Assembly (NCBI RefSeq): GCF_002811475.1
Contig: NZ_NPDL01000017.1
Span: 1 to 11,407, forward strand
Direction of reading: 5' to 3'
Source of the DNA: Leptospira hartskeerlii
GTDB taxonomy: Bacteria > Spirochaetota > Leptospiria > Leptospirales > Leptospiraceae
Length of the DNA: 11,407 nt
Under the pieces are notes generated by a model. The model was given only the letters and a program-made list of their open reading frames with translations. It did not search any database and had not been told where the DNA came from. Below, one piece after another: positions 1 to 6,594 of the stretch. Numbering within the stretch: position 1 is the first letter of the stretch; each line of letters starts with the position of its first letter. A program made the position numbers and the translations under genes.

Positions 1-64
1 AAGAAAGGATTTACAAAAAATCCAAACTTCAAAAATAATAAAAAGAAAATTTGCAGTCATGTTC
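1..64 (-). mobile_element. Partial non-coding cassette body, B-like (left edge)
   Basis: This matches the transcription-sense 5' end of the repeated non-coding cassette: the hairpin sequence at 7-23 (GGATTT / AAATCC), the A-rich tract and the TGCAGTCATGTTCG arm. The opening AAGAAAGG agrees with subfamily B rather than A (TTAGAAAGG). The rest lies left of the window and should run for about 235 bp to an R'' box GTTAAGC. No gene is seen. Confidence 0.8.
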
Positions 65-218
65 GCTTAACGACCAAGCCTAGCCGACGTTTCGCGAGTG
101 CACAAGCACTTGGCACGAGACTTGCCATGCAAGACGAGTGACAAAGCGAAATGTGCCGTCAGGCCGGAGCGAGAGTGCGAAGCAGCTCGAAGCGCAGCGG
201 CTGAGGCGAAAGTTATGC
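65..218 (-). repeat. attC 1 (type I, follows SEFIR gene)
   Basis: R' box GCTTAAC at 65-71 and R'' box GTTATGC at 212-218. L arms are GCCTAGCCG and CGGCTGAGGC, the second with the extra G. Inner stems: ACGTTTCGC with GCGAAATGT, small hairpin GTGCACAAGCAC, hairpin CTTGCCATGCAAG, and GAGTGCGAAGCAGCTC with a one-base bulge. At 154 bp it is the longest site here. The linear R boxes are not exactly complementary, but R'' matches the R' box at 1728-1734 exactly. Confidence 0.92.
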
Positions 219-231
219 GCCGTAAGTCTTT

Positions 232-1662
232 TTATACAGTGTTTAAATTTTCTAAATTTAATCCGGATGTTATGCTATTTACGATATAAGATCTAATATG
301 CCCATTAAAGTGAATTCCGAGAATTTTAGATAAAACTGCTTCCTTAATCAATTTTGGATCAGGGTTATCAATTAGTATCTGGAACTTTGAAAACTCGCTT
401 TTTTTTGAGAGCATTATAAAAAAATTAAATCTAGAACCGGATTGCTGGTAAAATAACGTTTGAGGGTACCAATGAATATCATCTCTAAGATAGGTCATGA
501 GTAATACGAGTAATTCACCTTGTATCAAGTCCGAAAACGAAACAATCTCTGAATTCGCGTTGCGTTTAAATATTTCACCAGAAGGACTATTATAATTTGT
601 ATTATCTTTTTTAACTAAGTATTGATTAATCGTTTCAGAATATGAATAAAAGTAACCAAAATTGTCAAACAATCTAGATCTACTTTCAGTCTCAGGAATT
701 AAATACGGGTTATTAAAAATCGCTTTTAACAAGAAATAAGATCGCTTTCGGGTTAATAAAGCAACAATATATAAAAATAATTCATTCGCAAACATTGAAT
801 GTGCATCAAACCAATTCTCACTCCATCTATTAACTTCTTTCGGCTTGGACTTTAGTTCAAGAATTTTGTCTAAAAATGAAAGCAACATTTCAACTAACTC
901 TTCTTGATCGGTAACTTGTAATTCTAAATTAAGCCATTCGATAATTGAATTTCTTACTGTACATAGTTTACTAAAATCTTCTAGTATTTTCTCAGCAAAT
1001 GAAGACGCATTAGGTTCTCTTCTTATTCTTAGTAAATCTATATAATTAATACCTTCCTCCAAGAAGTCATCCCTCAATGAACCCTTATTTCTTTTATCAT
1101 TCAGTAAAGCTTGTTTAAACATATTGAATTTATGTTTTAATGGAGAGGAAGGAGTTATTGAATCTTGGGTTATATAAAGCGGAGGTTTTCCGAGTTGGGG
1201 TTTTTCATGTAATGGTTTTCCGTATAAAAGTCTAATCAATTTTTCCCAATTTTCACTAATCAACTCTGGAGATGAAAAATCGATCCAAATTAGATTTTTA
1301 AAGAAGATTGGGAGGTATTCATTACCCTCTTCATCTTTTTCGCATACGATCGGAATAAATTTCGACTGCTCTACTTTAGTATATATTTCATTTGAAATAA
1401 TTTGTGATTCCGTTCCGACGCCCGATTCTCTGGAATCAGCCTTAGCTTTATATTTTTTATCACAAAAGGCTAATACGTGTGTTACATTTGGATCAGTAAC
1501 CATTTTCTCCATGTAGGCATACTTATCATTTCCTTCCCTGAGATCAAAGAGGTCAAAAAGAATATCGACGCCATCTGCGAGCAATTGTTCTGCCCAATCT
1601 TTTATCGTATTTTGATGTTGTTGAGATGTCCAACTATAGGAAATAAATACTTTTGGTTGCAT
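232..1662 (-). CDS. SEFIR/TIR-like domain protein, candidate defence effector
   Basis: This 476-residue protein has an N-terminal SEFIR domain, a TIR relative. Visible motifs are FISYSW at residues 6-11, a D-x-x-DLREG stretch at 38-44, the helix-strand region THVLAFCDKKYKAKA at 61-75 and GVGTE at 81-85, followed by a strand FIPIV at 102-106. The domain ends near residue 150. Bacterial SEFIR and TIR proteins are known in antiphage defence, where some degrade NAD; Glu85 is a candidate catalytic residue by analogy only. The remaining 300 or so residues are helix-rich, have no motif I recognise and may sense a trigger. It is the sole gene of its cassette, with a 71-nt leader and its stop 13 bp from the attC R'' box. 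The ribosome site upstream of the ATG is weak. The SEFIR call is firm; the biological role is inferred. Confidence 0.82.
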   Translation of the reverse strand: MQPKVFISYSWTSQQHQNTIKDWAEQLLADGVDILFDLFDLREGNDKYAYMEKMVTDPNVTHVLAFCDKKYKAKADSRESGVGTESQIISNEIYTKVEQSKFIPIVCEKDEEGNEYLPIFFKNLIWIDFSSPELISENWEKLIRLLYGKPLHEKPQLGKPPLYITQDSITPSSPLKHKFNMFKQALLNDKRNKGSLRDDFLEEGINYIDLLRIRREPNASSFAEKILEDFSKLCTVRNSIIEWLNLELQVTDQEELVEMLLSFLDKILELKSKPKEVNRWSENWFDAHSMFANELFLYIVALLTRKRSYFLLKAIFNNPYLIPETESRSRLFDNFGYFYSYSETINQYLVKKDNTNYNSPSGEIFKRNANSEIVSFSDLIQGELLVLLMTYLRDDIHWYPQTLFYQQSGSRFNFFIMLSKKSEFSKFQILIDNPDPKLIKEAVLSKILGIHFNGHIRSYIVNSITSGLNLENLNTV

Positions 1663-1727
1663 AGTTTTAGCGAACTCGATCTAATCTTTAGTAAATAACT
1701 TTTGCTCTGAATATTCAGACTTATGGC

Positions 1728-1869
1728 GCATAACGACCAAGCCTAGCCGACGTTCGCGACAGCACGAACTTGCGGAAGCAAGTGCAGTGATGGAAGCGAA
1801 TGTGCCGCAAGGCCGGAGCGAGAGTTGCGAAGCAAGCTCGAAGCGTAGCGGCTGAGGCGATAGTTATGC
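1728..1869 (-). repeat. attC 2 (type I, follows hydrolase gene)
   Basis: R' box GCATAAC at 1728-1734, R'' box GTTATGC at 1863-1869. Inner stems are ACGTTCGC with GCGAATGT, hairpin ACTTGCGGAAGCAAGT and GAGTTGCGAAGCAAGCTC with a bulged G. The cassette arm at 1863-1881 pairs with 2730-2748, 18 of 19 positions. Confidence 0.92.
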
Positions 1870-1902
1870 GAAGTAAAACCCGCTACCGCAAATATTTCTT
1901 TC

Positions 1903-2700
1903 TCATATCTTTTCTAAGAAAGAGATTATTTTAGTCCATTCCAAAGAAGATAAATTTTCATTAACATTAAAATGATCAGAATTAGTTAGTTCCATATAAG
2001 TTGAACCAACAATCTTTTTATTCAATTGGCTAGCCATATGCGCTGGAGTTAATGTGTCTAATTTTGCTCCAATTATTAATGTTGGTAATTGAACTTCTGC
2101 TGCTTTCGAAAAATTATCAAACTTGTCCAAAATAAGAAATTCGGGAATAAAACGAGAATATTTGTATTTTGCCACTTCCGCTAACGAAGTGTAAGGAGTT
2201 ACTAGGATTAAATGGGAAGATATATCTCTTAAAGACAATTCCAAAGCAATCCCACTGCCCAACGATCTGCCCCATAAGATTGTTTTCTTCTTAGAAAAAT
2301 TATACTTCTCCTGAACATACTTAATAATTTTTTCTGAATCATCATATAGCTTAAGTTCACTCGGTGAATATTCTTTAGATAATCCAAAACCGGCATATTC
2401 TACTAAAAGAGCGGAATAACCATGTTCATAAAAATGTTTAAAGAACCTTGCTTCCCCATACATGGTTCCCCCTTGCCCATGAAGCAAAATAATTATACCC
2501 TTCGATAGGTCTTTTCCTAAAAGCAGATGAGCATTTATTTTTCTATCAGAATTGTTTATCGTAATTAATTCGCCTGGAATTTGCCTTGGATCGAGCTTTT
2601 CTGGTTTGCCAAAATAAACTAAATTTCTAAATAAAAAAGGATATAGAAACATTAGAGTTATAATAGCTGTGGCTACAAAGAATACAGTTTTCCTTTTCAA
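1903..2700 (-). CDS. Membrane-anchored or exported alpha/beta hydrolase
   Basis: This 265-residue protein begins with an uncleaved signal or single membrane segment (residues 5-25, preceded by KRK), so the enzyme part probably faces the periplasm. The alpha/beta-hydrolase signature is complete: oxyanion motif HGQGG at 74-78, nucleophile elbow GRSLGSG with Ser146, acid Asp215 in LDTLTP and His243 in SDHFN. The layout resembles the ABHD13/Bem46-type serine hydrolases; the substrate (ester, lipid or peptide) cannot be told. The start is TTG at 2700, chosen because AGAGGA (2710-2715) lies 9 nt upstream and the only in-register alternative nearby is followed by a stop. It is alone in its cassette with a 47-nt leader. 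The fold and triad are clear; the physiological role is open. Confidence 0.88.
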   Translation of the reverse strand: MKRKTVFFVATAIITLMFLYPFLFRNLVYFGKPEKLDPRQIPGELITINNSDRKINAHLLLGKDLSKGIIILLHGQGGTMYGEARFFKHFYEHGYSALLVEYAGFGLSKEYSPSELKLYDDSEKIIKYVQEKYNFSKKKTILWGRSLGSGIALELSLRDISSHLILVTPYTSLAEVAKYKYSRFIPEFLILDKFDNFSKAAEVQLPTLIIGAKLDTLTPAHMASQLNKKIVGSTYMELTNSDHFNVNENLSSLEWTKIISFLEKI

Positions 2701-2709
2701 TTAATCAAT

Positions 2710-2715
2710 TCCTCT
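2710..2715 (-). promoter_or_regulatory. Ribosome binding site of the hydrolase gene
   Basis: AGAGGA on the minus strand, 9 nt ahead of the TTG start codon at 2700. It supports translation from TTG, since no in-frame ATG occurs nearby upstream. Confidence 0.65.
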
Positions 2716-2741
2716 ATAACAATAATATTGGGTTTTATTTC

Positions 2742-2880
2742 GCATAACGACCAAGCCTAGCCGACGTTCGCAATGGCACGAGTTTGCGCATGCAAACGAA
2801 GTGACAGAAGCGAATGTGCCGCAGGCCGGAGCGAGAGTGCAAAGCAGCTCGAAGCGTAGCGGCTGAGGCGATAGTTAGGC
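2742..2880 (-). repeat. attC 3 (type I, follows small membrane protein gene)
   Basis: R' GCATAAC at 2742-2748, R'' GTTAGGC at 2874-2880. Stems: ACGTTCGC/GCGAATGT, hairpin GTTTGCGCATGCAAAC, and GAGTGCAAAGCAGCTC. The cassette arm 2874-2892 pairs with 3315-3333 (GTTTCTGCA against TGCAGAAAT next to the cores). Confidence 0.92.
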
Positions 2881-2901
2881 GGCGTTTCTGCACTTGATAA
2901 A

Positions 2902-3288
2902 TTAAACTTGGTCACTTCCCTTGCCGATGGATAATGTGCTTAAATACGAGCATGGAATTAATCCCCCAAATCCACCTATAAAGACCGCCAAAAGACCTGC
3001 AAGGAGGCCAACCAATATAAAACCTATATGAGTTTGAAGGTTTTTCTTCTTCAGGATAATAAATGATATAAAAAGACAACCTACTACAGCAACTATGTTC
3101 CCAATCTTTGCTCCTAGTTGAAAGCTCTCGTCTGGCAAAAACTTTAGACCTACTATACTTAATAGTCCTATCCCTATACCAGAAATTAATCCAGAGGATA
3201 TTACTATAATTAATAACCATACTATGTAGAAAATAAGAGCTTCTTTCCAATTACGTTGGTAAGAAAAATCAGTTAAGTTTTTGAACAT
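2902..3288 (-). CDS. Small multi-pass membrane protein, function unknown
   Basis: This 128-residue protein is almost wholly hydrophobic. A short amphipathic start (FKNLTDFSYQRNWKEA) is followed by membrane segments at about residues 17-47 (long enough for one or two helices), 58-79 and 87-112, with a KKK turn at 80-82 that suggests a cytoplasmic loop. The glycine-rich pattern (GLISGIGIGLL, GGFGGL) suits tight helix packing. The ATG at 3288 has AGG (3297-3299) 8 nt upstream, so the start is well supported. Small membrane proteins are frequent integron cassette products. I do not recognise a named family. It is single in its cassette, 21 bp from the attC R'' box. Confidence 0.8.
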   Translation of the reverse strand: MFKNLTDFSYQRNWKEALIFYIVWLLIIVISSGLISGIGIGLLSIVGLKFLPDESFQLGAKIGNIVAVVGCLFISFIILKKKNLQTHIGFILVGLLAGLLAVFIGGFGGLIPCSYLSTLSIGKGSDQV

Positions 3289-3326
3289 TATTTTTTCCTA
3301 TTTACAAAATTTTATGCAGAAATGTC

Positions 3327-3468
3327 GCCTAACGACCGAGGTGCTCCGACGTTCGTAACGGCACGAGTTTGCCAATGCAAACGAAGTGACGGAAACGAAT
3401 GTGGCGAAGCCCAAGCGAGAGGGTCACGAAGTGAGCCCCGAGCGACGCGGAGGCACCGGAAGTTAAGC
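3327..3468 (-). repeat. attC 4 (type II, non-coding cassette A1)
   Basis: R' GCCTAAC at 3327-3333, R'' GTTAAGC at 3462-3468. L arms are GGTGCTCCG and CGGAGGCACC. Stem ACGTTCGT/ACGAATGT is a compensated variant of the usual ACGTTCGC/GCGAATGT. Hairpins are GTTTGCCAATGCAAAC and GGGTCACGAAGTGAGCCC. Confidence 0.92.
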
Positions 3469-3767
3469 GACGTGACTGCACGGACAACAATAGTGCCCGT
3501 ACCTATTCTCTAATTATAGCAAAATTCAATACGGACAAATTGCAAAGGTCTACAATATTCTATCCGTTTCATTCGCACATTTGAATTTTACTCTTAGTGT
3601 AATGGTTAGCGCATTAAAGCGGTTACCAGAAAACAATATCGCAGGCCAGCGCTCCGCTAGTGCGATGAAAACGGATGCTCATAGATTGAATCTACATTAG
3701 TCTTAGAAAGGATTTACAAAAAATCCAAACTTCAAAAATAATAAAAAGAAAATTTGCAGTCATGTCC
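3469..3767 (-). mobile_element. Non-coding cassette body, copy A1
   Basis: This gene-less body is nearly identical to the copy at 10909-11206; I see only a handful of differences, including one A in the hairpin loop. It contains the terminal arm TGACTGCA at each end, an internal inverted repeat (3562-3578 with 3660-3676) and a GGATTT/AAATCC hairpin at 3710-3726. No reading frame on either strand is conserved among the three subfamilies. On the minus strand a TAGAAT replaces the TATAAT seen in B. It may encode a structured RNA, carry a promoter, or have no function beyond its own mobility. Confidence 0.85.
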
Positions 3768-3909
3768 GCTTAACGACCGAGGTGCTCCGACGTTTGCAAC
3801 GGCACGAGCTTGCGTAAGCAAGCGCAGTGACGGAAGCAAATGTGGCGAAGCCCAAGCGAGCGGGGCACGAAGTGAGCCCCGAGCGGCGCGGAGGCACCGG
3901 AAGTTATCC
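3768..3909 (-). repeat. attC 5 (type II, follows unrelated non-coding cassette)
   Basis: R' GCTTAAC at 3768-3774, R'' GTTATCC at 3903-3909. This R'' departs from GTTRRRY, yet the far R' at 4182-4188 (GGATAAC) carries the matching change. Stems: ACGTTTGC/GCAAATGT, hairpin CTTGCGTAAGCAAG, and GGGGCACGAAGTGAGCCCC. Confidence 0.9.
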
Positions 3910-4181
3910 GACGTCCGATCCAAACACGGTGAATTCAATTGTTTGCAATTCCCTAATTCAGTAAATTGCCATTGCTGTAGCATCCTTCTTTCAGATGCAA
4001 AATCCCCGCTCCGTTTACTGCACCAGTCGGAATCATTACCTGCAAACTAATTATCAGGATGAAACCCAAATCTCGGCACCAGAATATCTCAGGAGCGTAC
4101 CAAGCCTACAGAAAATTTTACACGGCTCTATAGAAAAATATTTAACCTGAAAATAAAAAAGAAAAAATTTATCGGATGTTC
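3910..4181 (-). mobile_element. Non-coding cassette body, single copy
   Basis: The 272 bp between attC 5 and attC 6 hold no convincing gene. The minus strand has a frame open for about 50 codons ending near 3932, but its only ATG is internal, lacks a ribosome site and leaves a 27-residue peptide, so I do not call it. The sequence is unlike the A/B/C family except for the same terminal design: 3903-3919 pairs with 4171-4188 (TCCGAT arm). It is either a decayed gene cassette or a non-coding one. Confidence 0.6.
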
Positions 4182-4323
4182 GGATAACGACCAAGCCTAG
4201 CCGACGTTCGCGACAGCACGAACTTGCGTAAGCAAGTGCAGTGATGGAGGCGAATGTGCCGCAAGGCCAAGCAAGGGTCGCTTTAGCGATCCCGCAGCGC
4301 TGCGGCTGAGGCGAAAGTTAGAC
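4182..4323 (-). repeat. attC 6 (type I, follows coiled-coil membrane protein gene)
   Basis: R' GGATAAC at 4182-4188, R'' GTTAGAC at 4317-4323, matched by GTCTAAC at 4951-4957. Stems: ACGTTCGC/GCGAATGT, hairpin ACTTGCGTAAGCAAGT, and GGGTCGCTTTAGCGATCCC with a bulged T. Confidence 0.92.
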
Positions 4324-4355
4324 GCTCGTCCGTTATTATATTAAAACGCCCATCA

Positions 4356-4913
4356 TCATATAGATGAATTATCTATGCTCTTTGCAAAAAATCTTGCAAA
4401 CAATATTAAAAATAATACGGATAACGATGTGGTAATTATTATCAAGAACTGACCTAAACATTTATGAGAAGTTAGTTCATTGGCAAATGGAAGCTCTATT
4501 AAAGGGAGTATAAGCAGAATACATCCCCAAATTACAAGGTCTTTATAATTCCCTATAAATTTCCTTTTTCGCTCATGTTCTATTCTAAATTCCTCAATAC
4601 TTTCTTGATAGTCTTGTTCCGTTAGTTTTGCGAAAATTTCGATCATTGGATTAATATTGTTTTGCTTATTTAGCTTCGTTAATTCCGTTCTTATATCGTC
4701 AAATCTCTTTTCCACGGACCCCATCGTTTCACGTCGCATATTCAATAATCTGTGATCAAGTTTTGTAATCACTTGATCACAGAGAGTCTTTAACCCAGAA
4801 TCATAAGAATTAATTCTTAATAAAATAAAAGCCGAAGAAAACCCTATTATTGCAGCAATGACTTGAGGGATAGTGCTAAAAACGTAAAGATAAGTATTTT
4901 CGGTAAAGTTCAT
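4356..4913 (-). CDS. Three-pass membrane protein with charged coiled-coil region, unknown
   Basis: This 185-residue protein has a membrane helix at about residues 12-33, a long charged, helix-forming stretch from about 45 to 120 (rich in K, E, R, with heptad-like spacing around RRETMGSVEKRFDDIRTEL), then two more membrane helices at about 125-143 and 153-175. With an odd number of helices the two ends lie on opposite sides; the coiled region is probably cytoplasmic. The arrangement resembles small sensor or pore-type membrane proteins, but no family motif is visible and I do not assign a function. The ATG at 4913 has GAAGAA a few bases upstream, and the leader is 43 nt. It is the only gene of its cassette. 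Confidence 0.75.
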   Translation of the reverse strand: MNFTENTYLYVFSTIPQVIAAIIGFSSAFILLRINSYDSGLKTLCDQVITKLDHRLLNMRRETMGSVEKRFDDIRTELTKLNKQNNINPMIEIFAKLTEQDYQESIEEFRIEHERKRKFIGNYKDLVIWGCILLILPLIELPFANELTSHKCLGQFLIIITTSLSVLFLILFARFFAKSIDNSSI

Positions 4914-4950
4914 GGTTTCTTCTTTTTCAAGGATTATCTTAACGGATGGC

Positions 4951-5102
4951 GTCTAACGACCAAGGGTTGGCGACGTTTCGCGAGTGCGAAGCACTTGGCG
5001 CGAGGCTTGCTTTGCAAGACGAGTGACAAAGCGAAATGTGGCGAAGCCTGGAGCGAGGGCGCGTAAGCGTCCCGAAGCGCAACGCCAAGCCGAAAGTTAG
5101 GC
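4951..5102 (-). repeat. attC 7 (type III, follows GIY-YIG-like gene)
   Basis: R' GTCTAAC at 4951-4957, R'' GTTAGGC at 5096-5102. L arms are GGTTGGCG and CGCCAAGCC, again with the extra base on the right. Stems: ACGTTTCGC/GCGAAATGT, additional hairpin GTGCGAAGCAC, hairpin CTTGCTTTGCAAG, and GGGCGCGTAAGCGTCCC. Confidence 0.9.
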
Positions 5103-5114
5103 GTAGTTGACTTT

Positions 5115-5642
5115 TTAAAAATTGAATAGTTGCTTAAAAGCTTTCCCATTCTTAGTTGGAGCACCAAAACCTCGACCACCCAAATCAGTAATAATGAAGC
5201 GTGCACCTTTATCAAGCCCGCGAATATTCGCTAGATTCGGATTCTTTTCTGCTGCTAAATTTATTAAATATGTTTCCAATTCTAGTAGAACTTTATTATT
5301 AACTGGGCCTTTAGACTTAGCCATTACTAAGAAAAATAGAAATGGCTTAAATTCTCTTTCATAACGAATAATTTCGCCGTTATAGATATTTAAGTTTCGA
5401 GGAGTAAAGCATTCTGTCTTAAAGGTTGTTTTAGTTTTTCCAACATATGCAGGCATATAACTATTCGGAAGACGTAAACCAAATATATAGATACCCCGCC
5501 CTTTCTGAATTGAGTCAGGAATTTTATGTTCGTTCCAAAAATTATCTACGTTTTCCGGAGTAATTCTCCGACCTCCCGGAAAAGATTCATAATCTAAATT
5601 ATATATTCTAGTAGGTTTGAAACTTATTTGATCTAAACTCAT
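5115..5642 (-). CDS. GIY-YIG-like nuclease-fold protein
   Basis: With the start at 5642 the protein has 175 residues. It carries the two strands that define the GIY-YIG fold: GRGIYIF (48-54) and AYVGKT (65-70). These are followed by PRNLN (81-85), a helix with Glu121/Glu123 (ELETYLI) and an Asn-rich end NPNLAN (134-139), in the order expected for the catalytic Arg/Glu/Asn positions. GIY-YIG enzymes cut DNA in repair, restriction and homing; a free-standing domain of this size has no assignable substrate. A longer frame opens at 5693, but AAGGAGA sits 8 nt before the ATG at 5642, so I prefer the shorter form. It is alone in its cassette, 12 bp from the attC R'' box. The fold call is moderately sure and nuclease activity unproven. 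Confidence 0.68.
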   Translation of the reverse strand: MSLDQISFKPTRIYNLDYESFPGGRRITPENVDNFWNEHKIPDSIQKGRGIYIFGLRLPNSYMPAYVGKTKTTFKTECFTPRNLNIYNGEIIRYEREFKPFLFFLVMAKSKGPVNNKVLLELETYLINLAAEKNPNLANIRGLDKGARFIITDLGGRGFGAPTKNGKAFKQLFNF

Positions 5643-5650
5643 ATCTATTG

Positions 5651-5657
5651 TCTCCTT
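5651..5657 (-). promoter_or_regulatory. Strong ribosome binding site that sets the GIY-YIG-like start
   Basis: AAGGAGA on the minus strand, 8 nt upstream of the ATG at 5642. It is the best Shine-Dalgarno sequence in the window and argues against the upstream in-frame ATG at 5693. Confidence 0.75.
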
Positions 5658-5697
5658 CGATATTTTTATTTCAAGAGTGAGATTATAAGTCAATTAC

Positions 5698-5839
5698 GCC
5701 TAACGACCGAGGTGCTCCGACGTTTGCGATGGCACGAGTTTGCTCATGCAAACGAAGTGACAGAAGCAAATGTGGCGAAGCCCAAGCGAGCGGGTTGCGA
5801 AGCAAGCCCCGAGCGGCGCGGAGGCACCGATAGTTATAC
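5698..5839 (-). repeat. attC 8 (type II, follows brnTA)
   Basis: R' GCCTAAC at 5698-5704, R'' GTTATAC at 5833-5839, matched by GTATAAC at 6457-6463. Stems: ACGTTTGC/GCAAATGT, hairpin GTTTGCTCATGCAAAC, and GGGTTGCGAAGCAAGCCC. Confidence 0.92.
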
Positions 5840-5854
5840 GCCGTAGCTTAATAA

Positions 5855-6061
5855 TTAAATGGAAAGTTCTTTCTGAAGTTCGAGTTCTTTCTTAAGGACT
5901 TTGTTGATAATTGAATTTATATCTTTGCCCTTAGAAGAAGCAATTTTAGAAAAATATTCTTCAATATCTTCATCGAGGTATATTGGAAGATGTATATCTC
6001 TCTTATCTTTTATAAAAAAGACACCTTTTTTACCTTTAGAGAAGTCGTAGTGTTTTTTCAT
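5855..6061 (-). CDS. brnA: BrnA-type antitoxin
   Basis: This 68-residue basic protein opens with KKHYDFSKGKKGVFF, typical of the N-terminal toxin-binding end of BrnA-like antitoxins. IHLPIYLDEDIEEYFSKIA (residues 23-41) and KDINSIINKVLKKEL (46-60) then form a ribbon-helix-helix DNA-binding unit. BrnA binds and neutralises BrnT and, with it, usually represses its own promoter. The ATG lies 4 bp after the last base of the toxin stop (3 bp between genes), giving toxin-first order and translational coupling, the standard brnTA layout. It is somewhat shorter than many BrnA proteins but looks intact. Confidence 0.82.
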   Translation of the reverse strand: MKKHYDFSKGKKGVFFIKDKRDIHLPIYLDEDIEEYFSKIASSKGKDINSIINKVLKKELELQKELSI

Positions 6062-6064
6062 TTC

Positions 6065-6361
6065 TTAATCTTTGCCTAATCTTTGGAAATATTCTTTTTC
6101 TTCCAATTTATCAGCTTTTCTTGCGGAAATTATTCTTAATTTCTCTTCATTTTTATTGGATTTGTCTACAAAAACAACCACGATTATAGTAAAATTTTCA
6201 ATTTTTCCGAGCACAAGCCATCTTTCTTCATTTTCAGAATGATTTTCATCCGGAATATAGATCGCATCTTTATCTAGAAAAACTTGAGAAGCTTGTTTAA
6301 ATGAGATTTGGTGCTTCTTAAGATTTGAAGAGTTCTTTTTGTCATCCCATTCAAATAGCAT
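6065..6361 (-). CDS. brnT: BrnT-type ribonuclease toxin
   Basis: This 98-residue protein matches BrnT along its whole length: FEWDDKKNSSNLKKHQISF (residues 3-21), the VFLD strand (27-30), the HSENEERWLVLG core (41-52) and RIISARKA (76-83). BrnT is a small ribonuclease-fold toxin that slows translation and is held by BrnA. The ATG at 6361 has no clear Shine-Dalgarno sequence. Its leader of 101 nt is the longest in the array, leaving room for its own promoter: TTCTGA and TAAAAT spaced by 17 nt can be seen upstream, a weak match. Toxin-antitoxin cassettes are well known to stabilise chromosomal integron arrays. No inactivating change is apparent. Confidence 0.88.
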   Translation of the reverse strand: MLFEWDDKKNSSNLKKHQISFKQASQVFLDKDAIYIPDENHSENEERWLVLGKIENFTIIVVVFVDKSNKNEEKLRIISARKADKLEEKEYFQRLGKD

Positions 6362-6456
6362 TTAATTAAGAAATATTTTAGATGAATGCTTGGTAAATCA
6401 GAATATTCTTCAATTGTATTTTCTTCTTTTAAACCGGAAGATTCTTAAGCTATGGC

Positions 6457-6594
6457 GTATAACGACCAAGCCTAGCCGACGTTTGCGATGGCACGAGTTT
6501 GCTCATGCAAACGAAGTGACAGAAGCAAATGTGCCGCAGGCCGAGCGAGAGTGCGAAGCAGCTCGAAGCGTAGCGGCTGAGGCGATAGTTAAGC
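6457..6594 (-). repeat. attC 9 (type I, non-coding cassette B1)
   Basis: R' GTATAAC at 6457-6463, R'' GTTAAGC at 6588-6594. Stems: ACGTTTGC/GCAAATGT, hairpin GTTTGCTCATGCAAAC, and GAGTGCGAAGCAGCTC. Its last hairpin differs from that of attC 15, although the two sites follow almost identical cassette bodies. Confidence 0.92.

Noticed and set aside
65..218. tRNA-like cloverleaf, suggested by the branched attC fold
   Set aside because: No acceptor CCA arrangement, T-loop GTTCGA context or anticodon layout of the right lengths is present; the R boxes and the extra base identify attC.
1477..1698. 73-codon plus-strand frame over the start of the SEFIR gene
   Set aside because: It is a shadow of the minus-strand gene, with no ribosome site or motif.
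2912..3250. 112-codon minus-strand frame inside the small membrane protein gene
   Set aside because: It overlaps the well-supported membrane protein in another frame and has no ribosome site or domain pattern.
3932..4082. Open frame of about 50 codons in the 3910-4181 cassette, minus strand
   Set aside because: Its only ATG is internal with no Shine-Dalgarno sequence, and the composition gives no recognisable product.
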